From Lactuca virosa (Eukaryota; Streptophyta; Magnoliopsida; Asterales; Asteraceae), in NCBI GenBank assembly GCA_928212115.1, contig CAKMRJ010005634.1, positions 121,669,252-121,733,251 of the forward strand: DNA of 64,000 nucleotides. The letters are read 5' to 3'. Under the pieces are notes generated by a model that worked only from the letters and a program-made list of their open reading frames with translations, made no database searches and was not told where the DNA came from. This document shows positions 34,314 through 46,417 of the stretch, in pieces. The first letter of the stretch is position 1. Each line of letters begins with the position of its first letter. The position numbers and the translations under genes are program-made.

Positions 34314-37300
34314 TTACAATAGTAAAAACATAACCAATCCAAGAAGCAACGACCAAATTGACTGAAATGACCGATTTGCCCCTCCATAATACGGCTCAAT
34401 CATAATATTAAACTGGCATGTCCCCTTAGATGGATCCTCTTTTGTAATCGTCGAAACATTCGGAAACTTGCAGGCTTCATCGGCTTGATCATTCTTCTGA
34501 TAATAACTGTTAAAAGCATACGAAATATTCCCTCTTTCATCCAAATCACCACAAGAAGTTCCATATCCAAGACTCGTGCAATCCCCAAGAGCACAAGCGT
34601 AACTCACCGATTGTGCAATCGAAGGATCGTCTAATCTCGCAGAATCCTTCATCACACACCATTTCTTCTGTAAATACTTCACCCCAGTCGCCGGAATCAA
34701 AGCTCCGGCGTTGTTCATTCCAAGGTTCAACGCGTATTTCGGTTGCCCATCGTAAGAAAAAACCCCCCAATGTCTTTCAAAGTTTCCCGGTTGGATACTT
34801 TTCTCATCTTCATCGATTAAACTAAACAGATAAGCATCAATCGGACCTGTTCTCAATGGCGTCCCTTTATTTCCAGCAATATGACTCATGAACCCTTGCA
34901 TAAACCTTTGGGCTAATTGATTATTCGCGTTTCGATCTCCGTCACTCGGCCACCCAATTTCACCCACTATGATGCCCATATTTGTGAATCCGTTCTTTTG
35001 CAGGGCCCAGACGAGGGTATCGTAGTTGGCATCGAACATGTTTGTGTAGGTGGTGCCGCCGTCGTTCACCGGAGCTGCGTTTCCGTCGAAGAACGCGTAT
35101 TCCACCGGAAAATTGGAGTCGATGTAGAGGCTTATGAAGGGGTAGATGTTGACAGTGAATGGAGATCCGTTGTCGTTTAGGAATTTGGTGAGTTGGATCA
35201 TGAAATCGTGAATGTCGGTTCGGAAATCGCCGCTTGATGGAACACCGGTTGAGCTCTCGTAAACGTCGGCGTTTTGGGGGACGGTGACTTTGACTTTGGG
35301 GCCGAGCCCGGCTTTGATTAGCGCCGCCTGGATGTTTTGGAGCGCCGGGAAGGTGGTTTTTAGAAACGTTCCGTTGTATGTTGACAAGAATGGTTCGTTT
35401 CCTACTGCAACATATCTGTAAAGAAAACCTCAAAATCAAGATATTTTGCTTAATTGGTGATTAAATCATTATATTTTTTGAAAAATAATGGACTTTATGT
35501 AGTAATTAAACCGATATATGTTTTTTGTACATTAACAAAACTTATTTTTCTTGATTACCCGGTTTTGGTATCATGGCAAACCACAGATAAGATAATGTAC
35601 TTTCATCATGTTATTGATTTAAGAGAATATTAAATATCTTTTTACATTTTTATATTTTGTTTTTGCTTATCTTCCTACTCATATTTGTGGAATCCACTAA
35701 TTATCTTTTTCTTAATCTCTTCTTTTGGTTTTGATATTTATCTTGATCTATCTTTTTCTTAATCTCTTCTTTTGGTTTTGATATTTATCTTGATCTAATA
35801 AGTAGGAAGATATAGAAAAAGAAAAGGTAGGAGCATATTTGATTTCTCTTGATTTAATAATCATTGAAGCATTTTTATTGATTTAGCTTTTGAACTATTA
35901 AATACAAAGATAATAGTTTCTCAAGAAAATGGTAAAAATACATGGTGTTTTATTGTATATTGACCTTTTTCAAAATCGAGTAACAGGGAAAATTGTTTTT
36001 TTTAAACAGCCAAAATGACTATAAATGTTTAATTAGTACTTAAAAAGTTAAGTGATTAAATGAAAAAAATGACAAAAACAAACTTTCGATAGTTGGTCAT
36101 GACAATTATCACAATGTTTGCAAATCCATAGAATTGAATTATGTTAAAAATGATAAAAACAAACTTCTGTTTTTCGATAGTTGGTCATGACACAATTGTC
36201 ACAATGTTTGCAAATCCATAGAAATGAATAATGTTAAATAAATAAATAAATACGACGATAACAAATAGGTTTCCAGAAGATTTTTGGTATTCAACACAAA
36301 TCTTGACAAAACAAAACGTGAACAAATAAAGCTTAAAATTACTGAATAGATGTTTGCAAGAAATAACAATGTACTTTGATTTATTTGTTTATTATATCAT
36401 CATACTTTTATTTCCTATTACAACATTGTACATTAAAATATCTATCAGATTATAGCAATGTAATCCAAATACAAAACAAGTTTCACGACTATAATAGATA
36501 GAATTTTTCAAAATATAATGTCCCCATAAGAATTAAAAAATGTAATAACAAATATAGAAAATAAACGTACAATGCCATAATTGGGTCGTAAAGTACGGTG
36601 TCTTCAGATTTTGAATACAGATAGTACAACCTATTTTGTTGTTGTGTGTCCAATAGAACCTAAATTCTCTTTAAATCGTCCTTAACCCTATTCAACCCAT
36701 GAAACACATGTGCACCAAGGCTTCCAAAGTAAAAATAAGAAAGTTGATTATTGTGATAAATGTGAGATTCCCTAACTAATTTCATAACTTTAACCACTTA
36801 ATTATTAGTTATCAAAAGTCACAATATTGCTTTGAAAACAAACCACCAAACATCCCGAAAAGAGCAATGAGACATTCTGACAAGACATGATCACATGACA
36901 CAATGCATTTGACATGCAATTGATGGAATCGAGACTAGTTTTCATATCTAATTTAAAAAGACCAAAATACCCCCACTACTTTTCATTCCGGTCACACAAT
37001 AGTAACTTTTCCGGCGACTTAAACAGTAAATGAACATGATTTGAATTCCTTAATCAAGAACCATAATCATAACAATTGCAACTAGGGTTAACTAAAATCA
37101 TAACCAAATACAAGAATCAAAGAAATACTAACCTGATATTAACATTATTGTTGATATGATCCGAAACATTTTTCGAAACCCATTTTTCAGCAGCTTTCAT
37201 ACTACTTGCCATGGTAGCAAGCATGTCGTTAGGAATTCCAACCATGACTTCAATTCCAGACTTACCCAAAGCTTTTAGTGCACCATAATCGGCGTCAAAA

Positions 37301-37482
37301 AGCTTCACCTTTTGGATTCCGTTATCTGTCAGCAACTTCACCACCGTTTCCGGCGGCAGTGGGTGAGACGACTGCGTTCCCCAATTTGCCCCAATTCCGT
37401 TCACTGATTCCAACGAACATAGGAATGGAATCGTGACTAGAGATATCAGCCATAGTTGAAAAAACCCCATTGAAATTCTCAT
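34314..37482 (-). CDS. Glucan endo-1,3-beta-glucosidase (GH17) with X8/CBM43 domain and GPI-type tail
   Basis: There are two exons on the minus strand: 37133-37482 and 34314-35415. A 1717-bp intron (GTTAGT...TTTACAG) splits an Arg codon. The product is 483 aa. Residues 1-~29 form a signal peptide. The GH17 barrel starts IGANWGTQ; the proton donor is E124 in VGNEPF and the nucleophile is E269 in GEIGWPSDGD. The X8 carbohydrate-binding domain runs from W369 (KWCVMK) through CGDLDERGNISYAFNSYYQ, with its cysteines. The C-terminus ends in a hydrophobic stretch (IWSLLLGLVMFLLL), typical of a GPI signal. Such proteins act at the cell surface on callose or cell-wall beta-1,3-glucan. A TATAAATA at 37511-37518 is only ~30 bp from the first ATG, so the second ATG (37470, MGFFQLW) may be the real start. 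All key residues are present. Confidence 0.93.
35703..35796. repeat. 47-bp direct tandem duplication in glucanase intron
   Basis: Two identical-looking 47-bp copies (35703-35749, 35750-35796) begin ATCTTTTTCTTAATCTC. Confidence 0.9.
36068..36234. repeat. ~80-87-bp tandem duplication in glucanase intron
   Basis: Two diverged copies each contain CGATAGTTGGTCATGACA and CACAATGTTTGCAAATCC. They differ by small indels and substitutions. Confidence 0.85.
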
Positions 37483-37510
37483 CGGTTATGCTTTATGCAA
37501 CCCCAAGGAT

Positions 37511-37518
37511 TATTTATA
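37511..37518 (-). promoter_or_regulatory. TATA box of the glucanase gene
   Basis: TATAAATA on the minus strand is the best core promoter near the gene. Transcription would be expected to begin close to 37482, at or next to the first ATG. Confidence 0.5.
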
Positions 37519-38420
37519 GTGAAAATCTTAAAGGGTGCTCTTTTTTTTACTTTCTTGGAAAAGATAATCCAAATTCAAAAAAAACAGAAATCAAGATTGG
37601 ATTATTAGGGTACTCCGATGGGCGTAGTGCTTGTACAATCAATACCCACAAAAAAAATTAACCAGAAAGGGAAAAATAAAATAAGCAGGTTATAAAGTTC
37701 GGAATATAAGGACAAGAAGAAGGATAACGAGTGCAAAGATTTGGAGATGAAGATGGAGAGAAAGGAGAAAAAATAAAGGGAAAATCAGAGAACAGAGTAG
37801 GGGGGACTCTGGTTAGAAACTAGAAAGAGACTTCATCGGTTAACCAATACACAAGAACGGATATAAAACATAAAGTTTATTTACAAGATTATTATTTTCG
37901 AAAAAGATTCATTTCTTGTATTATTTCTAGTAAATTGTAGAGATGATCTCATGGTTTAGTTGAATTCGAAGTTATTGTCAACTTTTGAAATATTTATCGG
38001 TCGCATCCTTATAGTTTCATTCTGTTACAGTTTTGATCCTTATCCATATTAAATAAGTACCTTTTAACATTTTTAATCGGAAAATTGAATAATATAACCA
38101 CTATAAATAATAATATCTTTGACAAAAATAACTATTATTAACAACCTTATTTCTATTGGTTGATTTAGTTAATATCCCTACAATAAATAACATAATATCT
38201 ATAGTTTATAAAAATAAAAGGTTTAGTTACTAATGGTTTCAATTTATTCTATGGTTTTTATTGATTCATATACAATGTTTATTCTATGTTTTTTAATATC
38301 TTTTGTTTTTCTTTTATTTATTTTTAATTTATATAAATATTAAAGGAATTGGGCCCATCATACTCATACCACATACAATTGTATACATCTACCCACACCC
38401 TCATCCTCACCCCTTCTTCT
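37519..38420. other. Upstream spacer of the glucanase gene
   Basis: Non-coding and AT-rich, with no recognisable element. Confidence 0.5.
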
Positions 38421-39103
38421 TGTTAGGTTATGGGATACAAAAGTCACAAAGGCACAACGGAAACAACATATAAAAAGATCCCATAAATCAAAGGCATATT
38501 CATGTTAAACCAATCTAATGCAACAAGAAAACAACCATAGAATGACAGAAAACATACCCTAGGAGCCTTTTGTTTTATTCTTGCTGGTTGATCGGATGTA
38601 TAGATTCCCTTTAATGTAGTCGCACCTAAAGACCAAACCATCAGCCTTTGACAAGCACCGGAATTGCAGAGCACCAAAACCCTAACGATTAGGGTTTTCT
38701 CGCGAATGACGCAACACGTAGAACTAGATTTCACACGCTTAATCAAGCAAATCAGATTTCTTTGAAAGGGGCGAGAAGCAGCCAAATTCTTAGGTTTTTA
38801 TCACTTGGATTTTCATTCCTATGATCCTCTATTTAGAGGGGAGGGTTAAGAATCCTTATTGGATCATTACTTAATCACTAAGTAATTATCTATAAGTTTT
38901 GACTTTCAAATCTTTACACTTAAACCTCTTAAGTCTATAAGTTTCTATTAATTAATTAAACACCTAATTAATTAACAAACTAGATCCTTATTATTCTCTC
39001 ATGTCAATAATTGTTGAAATATGTCTTTACCTGTAACCCAAAAGGACTCTGACATTAATAGTAATATTACTAACTATTATGAATGTGAGCGCTATTTCTA
39101 ACA
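38421..39103 (-). repeat. Solo LTR, copia type
   Basis: This 683-bp block runs TGTTAGG...TCTAACA. It is flanked by CTTCT (38416-38420) and CTTTT (39104-39108), a 4-of-5 match for a 5-bp duplication. On the minus strand it has a TATA-like CTAAATAG (near 38830) followed by a plausible transcribed region. No internal retroelement sequence is attached. A 113-codon minus frame in it is not a recognisable protein. Confidence 0.7.
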
Positions 39104-39108
39104 CTTTT

Positions 39109-40383
39109 ATCTTCATTATTGTGGACAACCATCCATTTCCCCTTATCTCACCGGAATTCATTTCTCATCCCCCTCCGATCACTTAACATATAACTTATTT
39201 TGATTTTGATGCTCGATCATATCAATCAAAAATAGATACATAGCCTAGAAATCCGACCCTTTCCATCCATAAAAGATCGTTGTTAAATCAAAATGAAACA
39301 AACCATGTTATTAAAATGTCAGCATCTACCAAAATGCAATAACAAAACATAAATATAAAATAATAATAGATAACTTGCCTCTACCTCGTAAATTTCGAGG
39401 AAGAATATCAAATGTAGAACTCAATTCCTTGGGAACATATAACTTGTTCGTAAGAATGTCAAATGTAGAAGTCAATTCCTTGTTCACATATTGATTCATC
39501 CCTCTGACAGACACTTGTTCACCAGACGTTATCAACCACTTTATAACCTCAACTAGATTAATTATAATTTATGGTTGTGTTTCTAGATTAAGCGAAATTC
39601 ATTTCCAAGTAATATTATCATAGACGGTGCTAACTAGAACAACATATACATCAACTAACAAGCATCAAACATAATAGGAGATCAATTTTTACACCAAGTA
39701 AATTAAAGTTCATTGATAACCCCCAAAACATCAAACGTTATTAAAAAGGGTTAAGGACGGGTTGATTATTGGCGGTTCTCTTTATTAATTATTTTATAAA
39801 GCTTTAATGTCAAAGAATATTCGAATTTAACGTAAGAAAAAAATTACTCACATAAAAGTAGTGAGAGAACGTTATTACTTGGTGTCTGTCAATGAGTGAT
39901 ATAGAAATTTCACAAAAACTCATATTTTTCTTACTTTGGGTCATGGAAATTGGATTTAAAGAATTAGGAATGGTGAAATAAAGGTTTCAATGAAAAAAGA
40001 TGGTGCAATAAATAAAGTAATGCAAAAAGATTCAAGTTATTTGGACTTAAAATGAATAAGTTATGTCGTTTTGAAAATGGCATGTTACTAGTTTTGATGA
40101 TTTTGATGACCAACAACCCATGTTAGAGGCTACGAAACACGAGTTTAAGTACATCAAAATAAGAGTTGATTATTCGATGCAGTTAAAACAACAAAGAATG
40201 TTTAGAAAAAAGAATTACCTAATCCATATTAGTCTGAAAAAATTATGAATGTTTAAAGTTAAAGGAAATATTCATATGAGTTAGGAAAAAGAGAAAAAAA
40301 ATTATAGGTGTGGAAAATATCCAAAAATCAATATGCAACCTAATTTGGGTCTTAAAAAAATATGAATTTTCGATGTTGAATAT

Positions 40384-40386
<3 letters not shown>
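39109..40386. other. AT-rich non-coding spacer
   Basis: No gene is seen. A short direct repeat around 39400-39475 (AATGTAGAA(C/G)TCAATTCCTTG twice) gives a small minus-strand frame with a repeated peptide, which I do not trust as a gene. Confidence 0.5.
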
Positions 40387-40454
<68 letters not shown>

Positions 40455-40464
40455 GTGTGTGTGT
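40387..40464. repeat. (TA)n then (AC)/(GT) microsatellite
   Basis: A ~59-bp TA run is followed by ACACACACACGTGTGTGTGT, a self-complementary dinucleotide block. Confidence 0.97.
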
Positions 40465-40980
40465 TTAACGTCCCAAAATATAGAGTAAAAATTTTCTTTT
40501 TTATTTATAAAACCAATTCAAGTTTCATTAAAAATAAAAGATAGTTAACATATGAGTTCAAATCCTAAAACTAGTTATCAGAGTAATAAACAAAACTTAT
40601 AAAATGAAGAATCTCCAATAGATGAGATACAATCAATTCGCGCCCTTCCCTTTTGTGCAATGCACATTTTCACGGTCAGAAAAGACCGATTTTGTTTATG
40701 CTTTATAAAAATCAAAGTTCCCTTTTAATAAAAATGTTGTGAAATTTGTTCACAGAAAATACATGATAAATACTTTATCAAAGCATTTCCGAAGAAATGT
40801 ATTTTACTCATTTAAAACATTTGGGATGTCGTCGTCAATACAGAAACCTAAGCATAAACAGAAATTACATTCATTTACACTAGTGATCTACATCTCTTTT
40901 AAATCTCTCAGTGTAAAGTAGCTTCATATTGACACATGTGATACAAATAAGCTTGAGTGGGTCAGGTTGGGAAACATGGT
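40465..40980. other. Non-coding spacer
   Basis: AT-rich sequence with no supported feature. Confidence 0.45.
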
Positions 40981-41120
40981 GAGTACATATGATTTTCATC
41001 CCACAAAAATATAATTATTATGTTTGAACATCGAACAATCAACCCATTTACCCATCCCAATTATCTCCTTTACTCTTAAGGATCTACCCTAAGAATCAGC
41101 TATTCCTCGTTCATTTATTC

Positions 41121-41395
41121 CGAAGTCCATCGTCGCCAGGGTTTACACAATAGGCACTAAGTCGATAGTCGCCAGGGTTTATACAGCAGGCACTAAATCC
41201 ATAGCTGTCAATGCTCGTTCGTAAAGTACTAATTCCATAGTTGCATTCATTGGGTACTAAGTCCATAGCTACCAATGTTTATCTAATAGGTACTAAGTCC
41301 ATAGCTACCATCGTTTATCTAATAGGCACTAAGTCCATAGCTGCCGATGTTATTTATTAGACACTAAGTCTATAGCTGCCAATATTCACTCATAT
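41121..41395. repeat. Minisatellite, ~36-bp unit, about 8 copies
   Basis: Units of the form CACTAAGTCCATAGCTGCC...TTTATCTAATAGG are diverged at the left and more alike at the right. Confidence 0.85.
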
Positions 41396-42240
41396 CATCT
41401 TTCATCTCTCATCATTCATCTACCCATGTTTTACCCAACATATTCGTAGATATAAAATACATATACATTTTAAATTATTTAAAACATGTATAAAATCGTT
41501 CATCCAGCATAGATAGCAAGTATACAGGTTATATGCACACATAACACGTAATTTTATATAAAATACTTCATATCTATGTGTAAGATGAAAGTTATTATGC
41601 ACTCACTTGTTAAAGTGATGATTCCAAACTCGGGCAGTGCTTCGCTTCTAACGATTCTAATTTCCTTCGACAAAACCTAGCATTATTATCGCTAAATTTT
41701 AGTCTAATATTTATTACGACTAATTATTAGTCTAGATTTGTCATTAACTCAGAGTCTACTTTCATTATCTATCAAGTAAGGAACAACCAAGTAGGATCAT
41801 ATCGGAGGTAGGGTCCGTTTGGTATACGAAGTATACTGTTTGGAAATCCCACTTTAAACACCTCACTAAATCACAGTCTAGACATCATTCCCGTAAGTAG
41901 ATCAATCAGTATAACGACTTTGAATCACTGATAGATCTTATTTATAGGTTCATAATAATGATATTATATTTAAATATAAGCTATATTTAAAGTAGGGTAG
42001 GCGTATCTCACTTACAACGGGTTTTGCTAAAAACCGGGCTTCGCTGAAGCAGAGTTTCTGAGCCGAAAAGCTCTTTTTCTCGGAGCCTTCAGGTGCTCCG
42101 GGGCTTTCCTCTAGAACCTTGAGGTTACTAGGGATTTACAGGGGTTTGGGGAGTCTAGAGAGAAGTTAGAGAGAGAAAGAAAAAGGCTTATGGTGTGAAG
42201 AAAATATGAAGGATTCACCCTTTATTTATATGAGTTTTAT

Positions 42241-43240
42241 CGTAGAGTAGGCCCTAAGTTTCGTTCGTATCTTCCGTGTACGAGCTCTGTTTTCTATGTT
42301 CTTTATATCCACACGTTGGTATTTTACGAGTACTACAACTTTCATTTAGACCCCGTCGGCTAATTCTCATTCTATCTCCGATTTGCAAAACTGTATCGAA
42401 TTTATCGCGCTCGAAGAGTAGGGACTAAGTTTCGTCCATATCTTTAACATACGAGCTCTATTATCGACGTTCTTTATATTCACATGTTGGTATTTTATGA
42501 GTACTACAACTTTCATTTAGACCTCGTCAGCTAATTCTCATTCTATATCAAATTTACAAAACTGTATCGAATTCGCCACGCTCGAAGAGTAGGGACTAAG
42601 TTTCGTCCATATCTTTCGCATACGAGCTCCGTTTTTTACTGTCTTTTTATCGTTGAACTATTATTAACGATATCTTCATTTCTCATTTAGATTATTTTGG
42701 CTAAAAAGCGACCGATCTAAAATTCGAATTTCGGGTTTTGCACACTACTATGCCAAATCTTAGAAAATTCATAGCTTCCTCATACGAACTCTGTTTTTGT
42801 CTGTCTTTTTATCGTTGAGCTCCTATTAATGAGATATTCAATTATCATTTAGGTTTTGTTGGCGAAAAATCAATCGATCTAAAATTCGAATTCCGGACTG
42901 TGCACTGCTATGCCAAATCTTAGAAAAATCATAACTTCCTCATACGAAGTCAGATTTGGGCGTTCTTTTTATGTATGTTCTCGGTTTAACGTATACTACA
43001 ACTTTCATTTAGATCTCTAAGGCGAAAAGTAGTTTATCAAAAATTCACTTTTTACGATTCCCGATGTCGTGCCGGTTTTGCCGTAAAACTTCGACAGGTC
43101 ATAACTTCTTTGTTATAACTCGGATTTCGGCGTTCTTTATATGTACGGAACCCTTGTGACATATACTATAACTTGGTTAAGATTATTTATTCTAAATAAT
43201 ATTCTATTAAAAAGTCATTTTTGACGCTTATTGTCTCTAA
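42241..43240. repeat. Tandem array of six ~170-bp units inside an LTR
   Basis: Units start near 42241, 42415, 42587, 42765, 42925 and 43095. Each has a CATAnCTTCnnCATACGA-type block, then a CGTTCTTTATAT-like block, then ACTACAACTTTCATTTAGA. The first two units are close copies; later ones are diverged. The same module occurs once, inverted, at 43915-43965 in the next LTR. Confidence 0.8.
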
Positions 43241-43272
43241 ATTGTCTAGCCCGAATCTGCGAGAGTTACACC

Positions 43273-43634
43273 TTTGATACCAAAAGGAATTGAAAATTTT
43301 TAAACTAAAAAGCGTAATCACAAATCTTAGCTGGTTCCCTAAAATACCACATACAACGCAAAAGATCATACATAACAGTTACGACCTATTCCAGCAAACG
43401 GTTTGTTTCAGCCAACGTGGTTGTTTTCAACCCATGTGAATGTTTGGTCCACCCATAGTCATACAATCACTTCTATTGCTACAAACCGGTTGTAGTATTT
43501 CCTGTTATTGTCCCCCATAGTCTTTCAAACAATTTGTTATTGTCCGCCCATAGTCTTTTTCATATAATTTTCCATGGTCCACCCATAGTATTTCATGCAA
43601 AAGTCACAAAGACAATCTAGCATACCATGATACC
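43273..43634 (-). repeat. Fragment of another minus-oriented LTR with primer-site remnant
   Basis: TTTGATACCAA at 43273-43283 resembles a decayed tRNA-Met primer site. The following bases (GAAAATTTTTAAAC) resemble the LTR start at 6784. CCTAAAATACCACATACAAC (43338-43357) matches the module at 7000-7050. A CCACCCATAGTC-type minisatellite occupies 43446-43600. The fragment stops where the next LTR begins. Confidence 0.55.
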
Positions 43635-45609
43635 TGTAACACCCTGTTCGGGATCACTCTGTGATTCAGGGTCGTGGGCCGGAAGTCGACTATGTAAAAG
43701 CTTTGGGCCTTAAGGATGCGATGTTTAGACCTTTTGGAAGGAGGTAATGATGGTTATGAGATCTAAACCTTCAAATTGTGTTTTGGAGTCAAAGGGTAAA
43801 ACGGGAAAAGTCAGAGGCTAGGTTCTTGCATGAAATATGGATTTTTGTTCGAGAAGTTTTTAGAGCAAGATATTAGATAATATTGTAGAGCTATTCAATA
43901 CATTTTCGTGTATATAAAGATCGTCGAAAACGGAGTTGGAACGAAGAAGTTATGACCGTTTGAAGTTAGGGTGGTTTTGGGTTGAGTCGCGTATGCTGGG
44001 CGTACTCAACGTGTACGATGGGCATATTAGGGCATCCCTAGTACGCTAGACTGAAATTTGAGTACGTTGGGCGTACGTGATTAGTGCCCAAACCCTATTT
44101 TCATGGTTTGATCCTTATTTAAGCTCCTTAACTCCCCCAAACCCATTCTATTCTCATCCTCCACCTCTCCAACACCCTCTCTTGTAACCCTAACCCTAGA
44201 TTGAGCCTTGTGAGCAAAAAGAATGTGTTTTTAAGTGCTTTGGAGTGTTCTTGGTGTACCTTGGAGAAGATGGGACTCATTGAAGAAGTTTTAGTTGCAT
44301 TGGAGCTTGTAGATCCAGACTTTGTTCACCTTGATCTTTCTTCTAGAGGTATAAAGTCTGAATCTTGATGATGAAATTGTAAGATCTAGCTAGTTTTTGG
44401 GTGTTATGACCTTGTTTGTGACCTTGTTATGGATAAAGTTGGAAACTTTATCCATCTAAACATCATTTTGATTCAGATCTGAAGGTTGGAGACTTGTACT
44501 TAATGGATTAAGTTGAAAAAGATGCATTTTTGGGTCCCTTTGAGACTTAAAGACTAGATCTTGTTTGTTGGGACCATTCTAATGGATAAAGTTGGAAGCT
44601 TTATCTATTATGGAGCTATTATGAACCATAAAAATGTGATCTTGGCCCTTCTATCCCTTCCATGCAAGAGTGGCGGCGTCTTATTGAGTTAAGAACTTAG
44701 GGTTTTAGACATTAAGGACTTTATAGCCATGAAAAGTCATAAAGTTGGAAATTTTATGTCTTAGGACATCATTTTTGGGCTTGGATCTGAGTTTTGGACA
44801 TAAGGGCTTAATGTAATAAGCTCTTAATAGAGTTTTGGGACTGGGTTACGTACGTTGGGCGTACCTGGTGGTATGTTGCGTATACGCAGTCAGCGCCCCG
44901 TCTTTGGTCAACATCAGAGTACGTTGGGCGTACTCTCTTGGTACGTAGGGTGTACTCCGCTGGGAAGAAATATTAACTTTTGGACTTTGACCGTTGACTT
45001 TGACTTTGACCAGGGTTGACCTAAGGGGATTTTGGGTAATTTGATTTATAGTTTGAGACTGGGTTCCTGTTAATTGTATAGGTGACCGGTAGAGATAGCT
45101 TTTAGAGTAGTGATCGGTGCAACTATTCTTTCAGACTGTGAGGTGAGTTTTCTCACTATATCCAAGGGGTCAAAGGCACCAATGTCGGCCCATTACTTGT
45201 TATGTGGAATGTTAGTTGTCTCTGTGATGCTTGCATGAAAGACCAGGATCTGGCCCCTGGCAATCGTACGAAAGAACAGGATTTGGCCCCTAGCAATTGT
45301 ATGAAATACCAGGGCCTGGCCCCTGGCATTTGTATGAAACACCAGGATCTGGCCCCTAACACTTGTATTCAAGACCGGGATTTGGCCCTCGACATTGCAA
45401 GGAAAGACCACGGGGTAGCCCATGACACTTGTATGTTTTGGTATGTGGTATTTTGGGGAGCTCACTAAGCTTTGTGCTTACAGTTTCATATTTATGGTTT
45501 CAGGTGCTTTCGGTTCAAAAGGGAAGTGCCTGACGTGACTGCACAGCATCCCCTAAAATTTTCCGCATTGGCAATTGGTGATATTGCTTTGATATTTAAA
45601 TGATATATT
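43635..45609 (+). repeat. Chromovirus-type LTR, plus orientation, right end lost
   Basis: It begins TGTAACACCCTGTTCGGG, the family-style 5' terminus. TATTTAAG at 44116-44123 is the likely TATA. GTACGTTGGGCGTAC-type near-palindromes lie before it (43988-44075) and well after it (44846-44960). A ~33-bp minisatellite (45235-45434) precedes GTGGTATTTTGGGGAGCTCA, the module shared with the gypsy LTRs. A copia LTR (45610) cuts it off before its terminus. Confidence 0.7.
45235..45434. repeat. Minisatellite, ~33-bp unit, about 6 copies
   Basis: Units are of the form GAAAGACCAGGATCTGGCCC plus ~13 more bases. Open frames through it on both strands reflect the repeat, not a protein. Confidence 0.88.
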
Positions 45610-46403
45610 TGTTGGATTATGTGTTTAATCTCATAACTATAATTGGTATGTACTTGATTTGATAGTAGCATGGTCCTTTTGGTTTGTCTTCACGATGGCA
45701 ACTTGATAGGATGACTTTTGGAGAAAGAGGTTAATTAATGATTTATTAATATATTATAAGAATAATATATTAATTAGAAATCATATTATTTAATTAGTAT
45801 TAATCAGAAATTAATTTGGAATTAATTTTGGGATTAAAGGAACTGATTAAAAGAATGGGACTGGTTATGCAAAATCAATGATAGTTGTAGAGTTGGGCTG
45901 ATGGACTCCTCTAGAAGGGAGTGGACGAAATCTATAGGAGGCCCTACAAAATTTCGTCCAAGGCTTCTAAGGTGGAGGTCCATGGACTTCTTAAGGCCTA
46001 AGCAAGGAAATTAGGGTTTCCACCTGAAAAACCCTAGCAACCTCAGCTATTTAAAGACCCCCTAAGCTTCCAAAAAGAAACCCTAGCCGATTTTCATAGT
46101 GCTTCATCACCTCTCTTTTCTCATCCTTTGCTATTGGTGTTTGTGACTCCATTAGAGGTGCAACACTTGAGGCACTAAAGCTTTCAAGAGTCAAGATCAT
46201 CCAAGGAAACTCTTGTTATTACTTGATATCAAGCAAGGTAATTTTCTAACCCTAGTTTTCATATTGATTTCGAATTGTATGCTAGTATTAGGGCTGTTGC
46301 TTTGGAATTTCTATTTGCATGTATAACTAAAAGAAAAAATTAGATCCAAAGCAATTAGGGTTGCATGATCACATAGGAATGTTGTTATGCTCAAAACTCA
46401 TTA
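45610..46403 (+). repeat. 5' LTR of copia A
   Basis: It starts TGTTGGATTATGTG and ends TGCTCAAAACTCATTA next to the primer site. The family copy in B ends AACA, so the terminal CA is mutated here. It shares AATATATTAAT...TTAATTAGTATT blocks with the B LTR but is much more diverged than the two B LTRs are from each other. A TATA-like GCTATTTAAAG lies at ~46046-46056. Confidence 0.85.
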
Positions 46404-46417
46404 GTGGTATCAGAGCC
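46404..46417 (+). promoter_or_regulatory. tRNA-Met primer binding site of copia A
   Basis: GTGGTATCAGAGCC lies directly after the LTR end. The core TGGTATCAGAGC is the standard plant primer site. Confidence 0.92.

Larger units (their letters stand above)
40981..43270 (-). repeat. Chromovirus-type LTR remnant, minus orientation, with internal arrays
   Basis: The right end GAGAGTTACA resembles the GATGTTACA ends of the gypsy LTRs. On the minus strand it has a TATAAATAAA box (42221-42230) followed by a CT-rich leader, as in other LTRs here. It carries a ~36-bp minisatellite (41121-41395) and six ~170-bp tandem units (42241-43240). No gag or pol. The left boundary is a guess. Confidence 0.55.

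Noticed and set aside
38444..38785. 113-codon minus-strand frame
   Set aside because: It lies within a solo LTR and has no recognisable domain or conserved start context.
45156..45468. Frames on both strands with repeated ARG/APG-type peptides
   Set aside because: They are translations of the 33-bp minisatellite inside an LTR.
46404..46417. tRNA-like sequence GTGGTATCAGAGCC
   Set aside because: This is a primer binding site complementary to the tRNA 3' end, not a tRNA gene; no cloverleaf surrounds it.
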